Assembly (NCBI GenBank): GCA_011364905.1
Contig: RDNZ01000001.1
Location: 118,025 to 182,024, forward strand
DNA length: 64,000 nucleotides
Origin: Candidatus Thorarchaeota archaeon
Lineage (GTDB): Archaea; Asgardarchaeota; Thorarchaeia; Thorarchaeales; Thorarchaeaceae
Reading direction: 5' to 3'
In this document: in pieces, positions 8,692 to 18,479 of the stretch
Numbering within the stretch: position 1 is the first letter of the stretch
Layout: every line of letters begins with the position of its first letter
Translations under genes and position numbers: made by a program
The notes under the pieces: model-generated
The model's database searches: none
Told to the model about the DNA's origin: nothing
Seen by the model: the letters and a program-made list of their open reading frames with translations, nothing else

Positions 8692-8714
8692 ATATTTCGA
8701 TATTATCGAAATAT
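8692..8714. promoter_or_regulatory. 23-bp perfect palindrome, candidate operator
   Basis: Arms of 11 bases (ATATTTCGATA and TATCGAAATAT) surround one central T. The palindrome sits about 20 bp downstream of TTATAAG (near 8671) and 25 bp before the hydrolase ATG, so a bound protein would cover the transcription start. The divergent winged-helix regulator is the obvious candidate ligand. Confidence 0.7.
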
Positions 8715-8738
8715 TTTCATATATTCGGAGGCAGCGCG

Positions 8739-9764
8739 ATGTCAGAGTTTGATATTGATGAGTTCAGGAAACTGATTGAGAATCAAGTGGAGAACGACAA
8801 ATTCTCAGGGACAGTGTTGGTTGCCAAGGATGACAAAATCATGTTCAAAGAAGCATATGGAATGGCATCAAAGACTTTTGATGTCCCAAATGAGATTGAT
8901 ACAAAGTACAATATTGGTTCTCTGAACAAACTAATAACAAAGATTGCCATTCTGCAACTGGTTCAAGCTGGCAAGGTGGTTCTTGATGATTTTGTGGGCA
9001 AGCATTTGCCGGAGTTTCGAGAAGACATTGCCTCAAGTGTGAGAATCAGACATCTCATCACATTTACATCGGGATTGGGAGACTATTTTGGCCAGAAGTT
9101 TGACGCGGCATTGGGTAGACTTCGAAAGGTTTCCGATTTTGTGCCATTCTTCATTGATGACCCCCTTCTATCAAAACCTGGAGAGAAGCGGAACTACAGC
9201 AATGCAGGATATGTTGTACTTGGTTTGATCATAGAGGCGGCAACTGGGATGGATTACTATGACTATGTGAGAGAGAATATCTATGCTCCTGCTGGAATGA
9301 TGAACACTGATCACTATGAAGTGGACTCTGCCACACCAAAGATGGCTACGGGATACACTCGCATGATGCCAGGTGGCTCTGAGCATCCCAATAAGCGGAG
9401 ATGCAATTACTTTATCATAGGAAGCCGTGGCAGTCCAGCAGGAGGAGGATACTCAACAGTTGAGGACTTTCTCTTATTAGATAATGCAATAGCGAATAAT
9501 GATCTTTTGAACTCGGCTTATTCCAATATGGTACTAAGACCTCTAGAGGTAGACCCAGGTACGCCTCTAAGGGTTATTGCGATGGCAGGAGGAGCCCCTG
9601 GACTTACGGCGCTCTACATCAAGTTCTTTGAATTCGGCCTCACATTCATTGTGATGTCAAACTACGACCCTGAGGATGTCGAACCCTTAGCAGAACAGAT
9701 CAGAGACCTTGTCATTCCTAAATTCTCGCAAAGCAAGGTTGTCAGGCAGCATGACAATTGCTAG
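8739..9764 (+). CDS. Cytoplasmic serine hydrolase of the beta-lactamase fold
   Basis: Class C beta-lactamase-like serine hydrolase of 341 aa without a signal peptide, so probably intracellular. The catalytic SxxK is S61-L-N-K64 in NIGSLNKLITK, the Y-S-N motif is Y153-S-N155 in RNYSNAGY, and GGAPG near residue 286 stands in the third-motif position. GGAGG at 8727-8731 is well spaced from the ATG. The substrate is unknown; family members are esterases, amidases or peptidases. It is a paralogue in fold only of the membrane-anchored enzyme at 1485. Regulation by the divergent winged-helix protein is suggested by the palindrome in its promoter. Confidence 0.88.
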   Translation: MSEFDIDEFRKLIENQVENDKFSGTVLVAKDDKIMFKEAYGMASKTFDVPNEIDTKYNIGSLNKLITKIAILQLVQAGKVVLDDFVGKHLPEFREDIASSVRIRHLITFTSGLGDYFGQKFDAALGRLRKVSDFVPFFIDDPLLSKPGEKRNYSNAGYVVLGLIIEAATGMDYYDYVRENIYAPAGMMNTDHYEVDSATPKMATGYTRMMPGGSEHPNKRRCNYFIIGSRGSPAGGGYSTVEDFLLLDNAIANNDLLNSAYSNMVLRPLEVDPGTPLRVIAMAGGAPGLTALYIKFFEFGLTFIVMSNYDPEDVEPLAEQIRDLVIPKFSQSKVVRQHDNC

Positions 9765-9768
9765 TGGG

Positions 9769-9811
9769 CAAAAAAGAGTCACGGGAAGGAGTCCTCAGAC
9801 CTCCTTCCGTG
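9769..9811 (-). terminator. Terminator of Hdr operon 1
   Basis: CCTCCTTCCGTG (9800-9811) pairs with CACGGGAAGGAG (9780-9791) with one bulged base, and a T6 run on the minus strand (9770-9775) follows. The hairpin overlaps the last codons of the winged-helix gene and may serve the convergent hydrolase gene too. Confidence 0.65.
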
Positions 9812-10142
9812 CGTATATGTACTCTCTTTTATCCTCCCCAACAATCTCAACCATGTTCCACTTCATAAGAGCGAGGAGATTCTCAAGAATGTAGTCCTTC
9901 TCCATCATCGTTGCTTTTGCAATCTCTGTGATTGTCGCAGGTCCATCCTTTAACTCTCCAAGAATATAGCTTCGGTCAATCTCCTCTCGGACTGTCTGCT
10001 CCATTAGTTGTTTGAGTCTCTCAGGTGTTAGGTCTCCGCGCTGAAGAAGAACATCACCTTTGCCAATAAGCCATCTCAAGCGCTCGTTTCCAAAAGCTTC
10101 AGCAGCTGCATCCACTTTCTCCATGTTGGCTGTTTCTTTCAC
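9795..10142 (-). CDS. Small winged-helix protein of Hdr operon 1
   Basis: A 115-residue protein whose C-terminal ~60 residues form a winged helix (GPATITEIAKATMMEKDYILENLLALMKWNMVEIV, split by the turn at MEKD). It is a paralogue of the 80-residue protein at 49093, which occupies the equivalent place in operon 2; both end in KEV. GTG 10142 overlaps the hdrA stop in a GTGA junction with GGAGGTG upstream. Its constant association with hdr genes suggests either an assembly or structural role in the complex or operon autoregulation; the sequence does not decide. It is the last gene of its operon. Confidence 0.75.
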   Translation of the reverse strand: MKETANMEKVDAAAEAFGNERLRWLIGKGDVLLQRGDLTPERLKQLMEQTVREEIDRSYILGELKDGPATITEIAKATMMEKDYILENLLALMKWNMVEIVGEDKREYIYARKEV

Positions 10143-11890
10143 TGTTCGCCACCTCCTTTCAGAGTCTGAGGTGTCAGATATGCCTCGACCATGGTCATGA
10201 TCTGTTCGTCAGTGGAATGTCGCATTGTGATTGCATTACTTGGACATGCAGCTGCACACGTCCCACAGCCTTTGCACTTTGCCTCGGTGACAAATGCTAT
10301 TGGTGGATCGTTTGTTGTGAGCATTCCTATGGCTCCGAATGGGCAAGCTGTCACACAGGTATGACATGACGAGCAAAGCGTTTCATCAACCCACGAAACC
10401 GTCGACTCAATCTCCACGTTCTTTTGAGCCATCAGCGAGGTTGCCTTTGCAGCTGCTCCACTGGCTTGTGTCGCGCTATCAGTAGCATCCTTTGCTGCTT
10501 GAGCAGCTCCTGCAATCATGATACCCGCAGTATGTGTTGTGAGAGGTGCAAGCTTGATGTGCTCCTCATTGAAGAAACCGTCTCCCGAGCGAGTCAGACT
10601 GAACATCTTGCTGACCTCATCCGTTGTAGGAGGAGGAACCATAGCTGTAGTGAGTATTAGGAGGTCTGGCTGAAACTCACAATAGGTCTCTGACAGGACA
10701 TCTTTCCACTTGACGACAATATCGTCTCCTTTAAGGCAGACCTTTGGTTTTTTCGTATGTGCAAACTTCGAGAACATAACGTGTTTCTGTCTTGCTTCTC
10801 GATGGATCTCCTCATGCCCCCTTCCGAATGTTCTAATGTCATCATAGAGAACCATTACTTCATCTGAGATATCCTTGATTTCAGAGGCTGCTTTCGTCAT
10901 TGCGGTGCAGCAATAACGTGAACAATGCTCATGGCCCTTGTTGCCCTCTTCTCGAGAACCAACACACCCGACGAACATGACTTGTTTTGGTGGCTTGCCA
11001 TCACTAATCCGAAGCACTGAGCCATTCTTCTTCATTTTTTCATAATCTGCGAGGGTGATGATGTTTGGATTATTTCCGTATTCGTAGTATCCTTCTGGCT
11101 CGAATGGTTCAAACCCTGTTGCGACAATGACTGTCCCAACTGTTCGTTTGACTGTCTTGCTAGTCTTCAAGTTCTTGATTTCAACTTCAAAGTCCCCAAT
11201 ATGGCCGTCAAAATCAACGACAACGGAGTCCGTCAACAACTCAACATCTTCAATTGCTCGTGCGGCAATGAGCATGCGGTCAATCACATCCTCAGCTTTC
11301 TCATTGTTGGGATACATCGTTGAGAGATATCGAAGATGCCCTCCGAGCTCCGACTCCTTTTCAACAAGAGTCACTTTGAATCCACGGGATCCAATGTCCA
11401 CGACCGCCCTAAGTCCAGTGACACCACCTCCCACAACAAGAGTATGCGGTGTGACTTCAACTGTTTTCACTTCAAGTGGCTCAAGAAGTGCTGCTCGCGC
11501 TGCTGCCATACGAACGAGATCATTAGCCTTTGCTGTTGCTTTTTCTGGTTCTAGAGCATGACACCAACTGCAGTGTTCCCTAAGGTTCACCTGCTCGAAA
11601 AGATACCTGTTGAGTCCAGCCTCCTCTACAACTCGTCGGAATGTGGGCTCATGCATTCGCGGCGAGCAGCTAGCAACCACAACCCGATTCAGATTGTTAA
11701 CATGAATCATGTCTTTGATTAACTGTTGACCAGAATCGCTACACATGAACATGAAGTCAGTTGCATACTCAACATGGGGATAGTATTGAGCGTTCCGAGC
11801 AACCTGTTCCACATCTATTGTTCCAGCTATATTGTGTCCACAGTGACAGACAAACACACCAATCCTTGGTTCATCTACCTGTTCCATCAC
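10139..11890 (-). CDS. hdrA: HdrA-like flavoprotein with N-terminal domain and two C-terminal [4Fe-4S] motifs
   Basis: HdrA-family iron-sulfur flavoprotein (583 aa) of an electron-bifurcating heterodisulfide-reductase-type complex. The N-terminal domain (1-140) has VCHCGHNIAG and the SCSPRMHEPTFR segment. The FAD-binding GGGVTG is at ~153-158, and GCVGSREEGNKGHEHCSRYCC at ~310-330 binds further cofactor. Two ferredoxin motifs close the protein (CSSCHTCVTACP and [12 protein letters not shown]). It lacks the internal CSAC pair and internal ferredoxin that the preceding gene carries, so the two look like complementary halves. The ATGA overlap with the upstream hdrA stop and a GGAGGTG site indicate coupled translation. 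Paralogue: 49783-51531. Confidence 0.92.
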   Translation of the reverse strand: MMEQVDEPRIGVFVCHCGHNIAGTIDVEQVARNAQYYPHVEYATDFMFMCSDSGQQLIKDMIHVNNLNRVVVASCSPRMHEPTFRRVVEEAGLNRYLFEQVNLREHCSWCHALEPEKATAKANDLVRMAAARAALLEPLEVKTVEVTPHTLVVGGGVTGLRAVVDIGSRGFKVTLVEKESELGGHLRYLSTMYPNNEKAEDVIDRMLIAARAIEDVELLTDSVVVDFDGHIGDFEVEIKNLKTSKTVKRTVGTVIVATGFEPFEPEGYYEYGNNPNIITLADYEKMKKNGSVLRISDGKPPKQVMFVGCVGSREEGNKGHEHCSRYCCTAMTKAASEIKDISDEVMVLYDDIRTFGRGHEEIHREARQKHVMFSKFAHTKKPKVCLKGDDIVVKWKDVLSETYCEFQPDLLILTTAMVPPPTTDEVSKMFSLTRSGDGFFNEEHIKLAPLTTHTAGIMIAGAAQAAKDATDSATQASGAAAKATSLMAQKNVEIESTVSWVDETLCSSCHTCVTACPFGAIGMLTTNDPPIAFVTEAKCKGCGTCAAACPSNAITMRHSTDEQIMTMVEAYLTPQTLKGGGEQ

Positions 11891-13227
11891 TGTTCACCTC
11901 CTTGCGCAAGAGTGATACTAGCCCGCATTGCAGCTGCGCTCCCGGCTGCAACGGAGTCCGGAATGTCCTTTGCAGACTCGGCGCAACCTGCGACATAGAC
12001 ACCTGGAACTGCAGTATCTACAGGATTACTCGCGGGGTATTGGATTGGAATGAACCCATCCACACTGACCTCTAGTCCCACATAGTCAGCAAGTTCCTTC
12101 AGGCCTTTCGGAGGAAGTATGCCCGGACAGAGGACAAGTAGTTCATGTTCCTGTTTTAGGAACTCGCCGGTCTCAGTGTTTTCGGCCCAGATTTTGACGT
12201 TCTTGGTCTTCGAATCCTCAGAAACCTCACCAACGCGCCCTCGGATGAACTTGATTCCGAAGCGCTCCTTGGCCATCGTATAGAACTCTTCGAATCCCTT
12301 TCCATATGCTCTGATGTCTGCATAGTAGACTGTCACATTCTTGACAATATCGTGCTGAAGTTCTTTGGACATGACTGCGTTTTTGATCCCATACATACAA
12401 CATACACGACTGCAGTACGGTACGCCTTTTTGCACATCACGAGCGCCTACGCACTGTATAAAGCCAATCGACTTCGGGATCTTTCCATCACTCAGACGCA
12501 TCAGTTTACCCCCAGTTGGACCAGCAGCATTGATAATTCGTTCATACTCAAGAGCATTGATGACATTCTTGAACCGACCATATCCTAACCTGTGGTATTG
12601 CGACACATCAAACAACTCATAGCCTGTTGCTATGACAATAGCGCCTGCAGGAATCTCAAGTTGCTCATCCTCCATAGAGAGGTCTATGGCATCCCTCTGA
12701 CAGGATTTGACACAGAGTTCACACTTGATGCAATTATCCTTGTCAATCGTATACACCAGTGGTGTGTTTTGTGGGAACCCTATGTAGATAGCCTTCCTGT
12801 ATCCAAGATTCTGGTCAAACTCGTTTCTCACTTGGACAGGACAATGAGGTACGCAATCTCCACATCCCGAACATTTGTCTTCCAAGACTCTTCTGGCTTT
12901 CTTGAGAACCTGAACTCTGAAATTCCCTGCTTCACCTGAAATTCCCTTGATCTCGCTATAGGTCAATAGTTTGATGTTTGGATGCCGGGACACTTGGCTT
13001 AGTCTGGGAGTCAAGATGCAAGCACTGCAGTCCAGCGTGGGGAAGGTCTTGTCGAGCATTGCCATGACACCACCGATTGATGGCGTTTTCTCCACCAGAA
13101 CAACTTGATATCCCTGATCTGCAATGTCAAGAGCTGCCTGCATCCCTGCCACTCCGCCTCCGACGACAACTGCAGTTTCGGCGGGTCTCATTGAACCAAA
13201 GTCAACCTTTTCGTCTGCTATGGTCAC
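11887..13227 (-). CDS. hdrA: HdrA core flavoprotein
   Basis: HdrA-family protein of 446 aa with only the central module. FAD site GGGVAG is at ~22-27, followed by the conserved LDCSACILTP cysteine pair, a full internal ferredoxin CSGCGDCVPHCP, a second one CIKCELCVKSCQ, and the VGARDVQKGVPYCSRVCC block. N-terminal and C-terminal ferredoxin domains of canonical HdrA are absent; the next gene supplies them. In bifurcating complexes HdrA carries the FAD that splits electrons between ferredoxin and the HdrBC thiol/disulfide site. GTG 13227 overlaps the mvhD stop (GTGA), and the Gly-Gly codons at the mvhD end form its GGAGGTG ribosome-binding site. Confidence 0.92.
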   Translation of the reverse strand: MTIADEKVDFGSMRPAETAVVVGGGVAGMQAALDIADQGYQVVLVEKTPSIGGVMAMLDKTFPTLDCSACILTPRLSQVSRHPNIKLLTYSEIKGISGEAGNFRVQVLKKARRVLEDKCSGCGDCVPHCPVQVRNEFDQNLGYRKAIYIGFPQNTPLVYTIDKDNCIKCELCVKSCQRDAIDLSMEDEQLEIPAGAIVIATGYELFDVSQYHRLGYGRFKNVINALEYERIINAAGPTGGKLMRLSDGKIPKSIGFIQCVGARDVQKGVPYCSRVCCMYGIKNAVMSKELQHDIVKNVTVYYADIRAYGKGFEEFYTMAKERFGIKFIRGRVGEVSEDSKTKNVKIWAENTETGEFLKQEHELLVLCPGILPPKGLKELADYVGLEVSVDGFIPIQYPASNPVDTAVPGVYVAGCAESAKDIPDSVAAGSAAAMRASITLAQGGEQ

Positions 13228-13655
13228 TTTCCAGCACCTCCTGCTTTCAGCGGACTAGGTCCCAATAGCCGGATAGATTCCGTCATCTCGGTTATCCCCT
13301 CTGCCCATTGTTGTCCTTCTGAGGCACTTGCCCAGAGAAGCTTGAGCCTGTCTGGGTGCAGCCCCATAGTTTTCATTGCCATTTGGAGGGCATCGAATCT
13401 GACCTGGGTTCGGTAGTTGCCGGTTGCGTAATGACAATCGCCAGGATGACACCCAGTGACCATCACTCCATCGGCACCTCCTTTGAACGCTTCAATCACC
13501 ATTACTGGGTCCACTCGCCCGGAACACATCAAGCGAATGACCTTTGCATTGGGAGGATGTTGTATTCGAGAGATGCCGGCTAGATCTGCCCCTCCATAGG
13601 AACACCAGTTGCAGGTAAACGCAACAATCTTCGGTTCGAATCTCTTTCGAGTCAC
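13224..13655 (-). CDS. mvhD: MvhD/FlpD-type electron-transfer subunit
   Basis: A 143-residue [2Fe-2S] protein of the MvhD/FlpD family, which bridges hydrogenase or another dehydrogenase to HdrA. Conserved cysteines are seen in FTCNWCSYGGADLAG, IRLMCSGRVDP and GCHPGDCHY. I use GTG 13655, which overlaps the fusion-gene stop in a GTGA junction; a longer frame to 13850 only repeats upstream gene sequence in another frame. No hydrogenase genes are present in this operon, so its electron donor is probably the GltD module of the neighbouring HdrA or an unlinked enzyme. Paralogue: 49326-49781. Confidence 0.92.
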   Translation of the reverse strand: MTRKRFEPKIVAFTCNWCSYGGADLAGISRIQHPPNAKVIRLMCSGRVDPVMVIEAFKGGADGVMVTGCHPGDCHYATGNYRTQVRFDALQMAMKTMGLHPDRLKLLWASASEGQQWAEGITEMTESIRLLGPSPLKAGGAGK

Positions 13656-16600
13656 GGTATCAACTCTCCTCTTACAGATGCCGCAGCTAAAATCTGCGGT
13701 ATGATCTGTTGCTTGCGATAATGTCGCATATCGATAGCATTCTTTGGACATGCTGCCGCGCAGGTCCCACAGCCTTGACAAAGCTCGAACATTACCCGAC
13801 GTTCCTCTCCAGTCCCGGTAATTGCAAAATATGGGCAAAGATCTGTACAAAGGTCACAGTCAAAGCATCGCTCTGTGTCTATCTCAGCATAGATCGGTTC
13901 CACATAGAAGACACCAGGTGCCATCAGGGCCTGAGCACCAGCAGCTGCACCTTTCCCATAGGCGACAGCCTTTGGAATGTCCATGGGCCCAAGTACAGCT
14001 CCAGCCAAGAACACTCCATCCTGAAATGAGTCTACAGGACGCAGTTTCGGATGAGCTTCCATCAAGAACCCATATTCCCCAGTGGAAACCTTCAGCTTTC
14101 GGGCAAGCTCGGCTGTGTTATCATTTGGCAGCAAGGCAGTTGCAAGAACCACAAGGTCAGTGGTAGTTTCAAGACGCGCACCTGTGTATAGATCCTCTGC
14201 TAGAACAACAAGGGACTTGGTTTCAGGATCTTCCTCAATCTCAGAGGGACGACCTTTTACCACAACTACGCCCTTCTCCCTTGCCCGCCTGTAGAGACCT
14301 TCGTATCCAAGTCCATGAGTTCTGATATCCATGGCATACACAGTGACCTCTGTCTTTGGATACTTCTCTTTGATCTGAATAGCTTGCTTCAGTGAATTTT
14401 CGCAGCCAATATAGCAGCAATAGTCTTGGTTAAATCGTCGGTCTCTTGACCCAACGCACTGGACAAAAGCTACTCGTTTGGGAACCGTGTGATCCGAAGG
14501 ACGATATGGCTTACCCTGAGTTGGACCTGCTGCGTTGGTCAGCCGTTCTAGCTGTGCGTTCGTAATGACATTTTCAAAAGTTCCATACCCAAATTCACGT
14601 GTTTCAATGGGATCATGGACCTTGAATCCTGTGGCTACTATGATGGTTCCTATGTTGAGCTCAACAATCTCATCTTGAAGCGAGTGGTCAACAGCCTCGA
14701 GTTTACAAGCCTCAACGCACTTCTCACATTCGCAGCATACACCACAGCTCAAGCAGCGTTCGGCTTCGGCAAGCGCTACAGCCTCTTTGAATCCAAGTTC
14801 AACCTCACCAAATGATGTAGTTCTCTTGGACTTGCTGAGAGTCCGCATAACTGGTGCATAACTCATCTTGATACTACCATCAATCTCGATATTTTCGATG
14901 GGCTTCAGATATTCTTCGCGGCCTTCTAAAAGATCTTCATCCTTTAGATATCGATCAATAGATTTAGCAGCTTCTTTCCCTGCGGCTACAGCCTCGACAA
15001 CAGTACCACCGCCGCCAAGAACTACAGCGCCTCCACCAAAAACACCTTTCATGTTTGTCTGAAGAGTGACTGGGTTAACTTCAAGTGAGCCCCACATTGT
15101 GGGTTCGAGCTGTGTTAGCAATGCATCAGCAGTCACCTCCTGACCTATTGCGATGATGACATTATCAACCGACATCTTGAATTCTGAATCCGGAATAGGA
15201 ATTGGTCTTCTCCTACCGGTATCATCTGGTTTACCTAGTTTCATTCGTACACATTTCATTCCTGAAACTTGCTTATTCTTCTCGATGACCTCCACAGGAT
15301 TCGCTAGAAGGGCAATCTTGACTCCTTCTTCTTCTGCTGCATCTATCTCAGATGAAATTGCTGGCATTTCTTCTCTAGAACGGCGATAGACAATCGTGAC
15401 TTTCTTTGCCCCTAACCGTCTAGCAGTGCGTGCAGCATCAATTGCTGCATTGCCTCCACCGATCACCGCAACGTTACGACCAATCTCAACGGTTTTTCCG
15501 CTGTTCACCTTATCGAGGAAAGCGAGTGCGTGATGAACACCTTTGGCATTCTCGCCCTTGATATTCATCTTGCGACTGCCAGGAGCCCCAGTTCCAACAA
15601 AGATGGCTTTAAAGCCTTGACTTCTTAGTTCCTCAATTGATTCTATTTTGGATCCTGTTTTGATTGTAACTCCAAGCTTCTTGATGATTCCAATCTCATC
15701 ATCTAAAATGTCCCGGGGGAGCCGATATTCAGGGATACCATACCTAAGTAGACCTCCAGCTTTCTTTCTTGCTTCGAAGACTGTAACTGAGTATCCTTCT
15801 CTAACGAGATCATACGCGCAAGCAAGACCAGCAGGTCCAGCCCCAACGATAGCAATTGGTTTCTTAGCTTTCTTCTTATTGGGAACAATCGGATCGATTT
15901 TGATTTCACCAGCCTCTCTTTCATAGTCAGCTAAGAATCTGTGCAGGTTTCTGATACTTACGGATTCATCATATTTTCCACGCTCACATTCTAACTGACA
16001 AGGATTCGTACAGACTCTACCCAACGTACCAGCGAAAGGCGAGCTCTTTCGATAAATCTCAAGAGCCTCATCGAAACGTTCCTCTTTAAGGAGGATAATG
16101 AATGCTTGAACATTCACATGCGCTGGGCAGGCGATCTTACAAGCAGAGGTGCCTCTCTTGTCAATCGTATACTTGTTAGGCACTGCCTGTGGAAATGGCC
16201 TGTAAGCCGCTCTACGTGTAGCAAGTCCGAATTCATAGTCGTTCTTTACACTAACAGGGCAGGCTTTTTCGCAGTCACCACACCCATTGCATTTGTCATA
16301 ATTGATGTAAGGCGACTTCTTTCTTACTTTCAAACGGAAGTTGCCGACGTATCCATCCACACTATCGAGCTCGCTATAGGTCATGAGATTGATTTTTGGA
16401 TGCTGACCAACCTTGGACATGATTGGTCCCAAAATGCAAATCGCACAATCATTTTGTGGGAAGACCTTGTCAAGCAGAGCCATTTGGCCCCCGATTGTTG
16501 GACGACTTTCAATAAGGTGAGTTTCAAATCCCGCATTAGCCAGATCTAGAGCTGCAGAAATGCCAGCTACTCCTCCACCAATAACCGCAGCGCTTTGTAT

Positions 16601-17032
16601 CACGTCGACCGCTTTTCTTTCTAAGGGCTCAAGGTACTTTACACGCTCAACCGCCATTGCGATGAGCTCCTCAGCCTTCATGGTTGCGAGGTCGTGATCA
16701 TCCATGTGAACCCAACTTACATGTTCACGAAGATTTACCTGATCGTAGAGATAGCGGTTCAATCCAGCCTCTTCAACACAGGCACGGAAAACTGGTTCAT
16801 GTGTTCGGGGTGTGCAAGAAGCAACAACAACTCTGTTTAGGCTGTATTCCCGAATCGCCTGTTTGATATTCTCTTGTCCATCGTCAGAGCATGCAAACAG
16901 CAAATCTACTGCATAAGCAACATCTGGAAGATTCAATGCGTATTTTGCTACACGTTCGCAGTCTACTGTGCCTGCGATGTTCAAACCACAGTGACATATG
17001 AACACGCCTACTCGCAATTCTGGTTCACTCAT
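13652..17032 (-). CDS. HdrA with an inserted GltD/NfnB-like NAD(P)H dehydrogenase module (1126 aa)
   Basis: Giant HdrA. Order of modules: N-terminal domain with FICHCG (1-145); FAD site GGGVAG (152-157); C196-x2-C199; ferredoxin C248/251/254/258; then, after YTIDKRG (~289-294), a complete glutamate-synthase small-subunit (GltD/NfnB-like) module with cysteines 298, 302, 341, 345 and 349, a second FAD site GAGPAG (397-402) and NAD(P)H site GGGNAA (525-530); then the interrupted second ferredoxin resumes at [17 protein letters not shown] (760-776), the rest of HdrA, and two ferredoxins (C1056-C1066, C1085-C1095). The expected GGD of the second flavin motif reads GGA ([12 protein letters not shown], 666-675). 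Likely role: route electrons between NAD(P)H, ferredoxin and HdrBC. ATGA overlap with hdrB upstream. Confidence 0.9.
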   Translation of the reverse strand: MSEPELRVGVFICHCGLNIAGTVDCERVAKYALNLPDVAYAVDLLFACSDDGQENIKQAIREYSLNRVVVASCTPRTHEPVFRACVEEAGLNRYLYDQVNLREHVSWVHMDDHDLATMKAEELIAMAVERVKYLEPLERKAVDVIQSAAVIGGGVAGISAALDLANAGFETHLIESRPTIGGQMALLDKVFPQNDCAICILGPIMSKVGQHPKINLMTYSELDSVDGYVGNFRLKVRKKSPYINYDKCNGCGDCEKACPVSVKNDYEFGLATRRAAYRPFPQAVPNKYTIDKRGTSACKIACPAHVNVQAFIILLKEERFDEALEIYRKSSPFAGTLGRVCTNPCQLECERGKYDESVSIRNLHRFLADYEREAGEIKIDPIVPNKKKAKKPIAIVGAGPAGLACAYDLVREGYSVTVFEARKKAGGLLRYGIPEYRLPRDILDDEIGIIKKLGVTIKTGSKIESIEELRSQGFKAIFVGTGAPGSRKMNIKGENAKGVHHALAFLDKVNSGKTVEIGRNVAVIGGGNAAIDAARTARRLGAKKVTIVYRRSREEMPAISSEIDAAEEEGVKIALLANPVEVIEKNKQVSGMKCVRMKLGKPDDTGRRRPIPIPDSEFKMSVDNVIIAIGQEVTADALLTQLEPTMWGSLEVNPVTLQTNMKGVFGGGAVVLGGGGTVVEAVAAGKEAAKSIDRYLKDEDLLEGREEYLKPIENIEIDGSIKMSYAPVMRTLSKSKRTTSFGEVELGFKEAVALAEAERCLSCGVCCECEKCVEACKLEAVDHSLQDEIVELNIGTIIVATGFKVHDPIETREFGYGTFENVITNAQLERLTNAAGPTQGKPYRPSDHTVPKRVAFVQCVGSRDRRFNQDYCCYIGCENSLKQAIQIKEKYPKTEVTVYAMDIRTHGLGYEGLYRRAREKGVVVVKGRPSEIEEDPETKSLVVLAEDLYTGARLETTTDLVVLATALLPNDNTAELARKLKVSTGEYGFLMEAHPKLRPVDSFQDGVFLAGAVLGPMDIPKAVAYGKGAAAGAQALMAPGVFYVEPIYAEIDTERCFDCDLCTDLCPYFAITGTGEERRVMFELCQGCGTCAAACPKNAIDMRHYRKQQIIPQILAAASVRGELIP

Positions 17033-17925
17033 CTACTACCACCTCCAACTATCTTGGCCACAATTTTGTCAGTCTTCACAGTATGCAAATCAAGACCAAG
17101 TTCTTCGGGAGAGTAACCAAACCCTAAAGCTAGAATTTGTGGGAAATGCAGGACGGGAATATCCAAATCATCCATGGCGAACTTTCGCTTGATGGTTCTC
17201 TGACCCATGTCATGCTGCAAATGACACAACGAACAGACTGTAACGATGCCATCCACTCCAGCATCCTGTGCATCCACAAGTCGTTCATGAAGAATACGAT
17301 CAGCGAGGTCATCCTGGACACCCCTCAAGAGTCCTCCACAGCATCGATGCCGACCGGTATACTGCACACTGTTCACGCCAAACTGCTCAATGAGCTCATC
17401 TGCAAAGGTGGGTCGCTCAGAGTATTCGATGTTCAACAGCTCGTGAGGTTTAAGCATATGACATCCATATCTGAGACCAATTGAGATGTTGCTCAGATCT
17501 CGCACGGACTTTTGCCTGATCTTGTCAGCTCCAATATCGGTGTACAGGAAGTCCACAATGTGCCTGGCTTCTACAGTGCCATCATAGTGCAGACCAACCG
17601 TCTTCAGGATTTCATTTACGCGTTCCCGCATATCCGGATAAGTTTCCAGTACGTGGTTCACGCGTTTATAGGAATGGAAACATCCGCTGCAAGGTGTAAG
17701 GAGATCCAAGCCCATCTCTTCGGCTTTGGCAAGATTCCTTGCAGCCATCGCGATTGAAGTGGTAAGATCAAGAGATTGCATCCAGAAAGGAGCACAGCAA
17801 GTTTCGTTGGGAATGTCTATTGTTTCAATTCCCAGATGGTCTAGAACCTTTCTGGTGGCAGCCTCGTAGCCTATCAAAGATCGTCTTGTGGGAACCAAAC
17901 AGCCCCAAGCTATTGCCTTCTTCAA
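17029..17925 (-). CDS. hdrB: HdrB-like subunit (second copy in operon 1)
   Basis: HdrB-family protein (298 aa) with two CCG domains that hold the non-cubane [4Fe-4S] clusters where disulfide cleavage occurs. Cysteines are complete: C9, CC in [13 protein letters not shown]; then [16 protein letters not shown] and CSLC. The first CC is followed by Ala instead of the usual Gly. It overlaps hdrC upstream and the HdrA fusion downstream by ATGA junctions. Its divergence from the other HdrB copies (18479, 52846) suggests a different disulfide or partner. The physiological substrate cannot be read from sequence; coenzyme M/B is unlikely without methanogenesis genes nearby. Confidence 0.9.
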   Translation of the reverse strand: MKKAIAWGCLVPTRRSLIGYEAATRKVLDHLGIETIDIPNETCCAPFWMQSLDLTTSIAMAARNLAKAEEMGLDLLTPCSGCFHSYKRVNHVLETYPDMRERVNEILKTVGLHYDGTVEARHIVDFLYTDIGADKIRQKSVRDLSNISIGLRYGCHMLKPHELLNIEYSERPTFADELIEQFGVNSVQYTGRHRCCGGLLRGVQDDLADRILHERLVDAQDAGVDGIVTVCSLCHLQHDMGQRTIKRKFAMDDLDIPVLHFPQILALGFGYSPEELGLDLHTVKTDKIVAKIVGGGSR

Positions 17926-18479
17926 TCCGATTCCACCTCCTTCTTCTGGTTAGCTGCCAAGACCTCGTTAAGTCCGGCCGCTTTCATTATCCCTTGTAAT
18001 TGCGTAATGTCAGGGTCGTGTAAGGGAGGTAAACCAAGTTGTTCACGCATCTTGTCTACTAAGCCGGTTCTTGCGCTCACGCGTCCATTCTGCCTTACCA
18101 TTTCAGCCATCTTGACATAACCCTGTGCAGCGTGTCCCTCCTTGCTTGCCATATTGCGTAACACGGTAACAACATCCGTAAAGTTCACTTGTTGGACACA
18201 TCGTTCTTCACAGGTAAAACAAGCCGCGCAAAGCCAAATCTGGTCGGTTGAGAGCACCTCATCCTTGAGTCCGAGCAATACATTGCCTAGGACTTTCCTG
18301 GGTCTGTAGTCTATTACCGCACCAACAGGACAGCCGCCACTACAAGCGCCACATTTCAAGCATCGAAGAAGACCCTCTCCGCCAACCATGTCAGCGACAT
18401 TATATTTGAATGACGCCTTCACATCTTCGTCGCGAACAGGAAAATCGCCTCGATAGCTTCTCTTTTCAGTTTCTTCCAT
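17922..18479 (-). CDS. hdrC: HdrC-like subunit (second copy in operon 1)
   Basis: HdrC-family electron-transfer protein (185 aa) with two [4Fe-4S] motifs, [12 protein letters not shown] (~40-51) and [11 protein letters not shown] (~83-93), the route between HdrA and HdrB. A charged C-terminal extension of ~90 residues follows. The start ATG shares one base with the preceding hdrB stop (TAATG). Together with 17029-17925 it makes one of two HdrBC pairs in this operon. Confidence 0.9.
   Translation of the reverse strand: MEETEKRSYRGDFPVRDEDVKASFKYNVADMVGGEGLLRCLKCGACSGGCPVGAVIDYRPRKVLGNVLLGLKDEVLSTDQIWLCAACFTCEERCVQQVNFTDVVTVLRNMASKEGHAAQGYVKMAEMVRQNGRVSARTGLVDKMREQLGLPPLHDPDITQLQGIMKAAGLNEVLAANQKKEVESD

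Noticed and set aside
13224-13655. Selenocysteine in MvhD, as in VhuD of some methanogens
   Set aside because: All expected metal-binding positions are ordinary Cys codons here and in the operon 2 copy.
13656-13850. N-terminal extension of mvhD to 13850
   Set aside because: It would overlap the HdrA fusion by ~200 bases in another frame; the GTG at 13655 forms a GTGA junction and gives the normal MvhD length.
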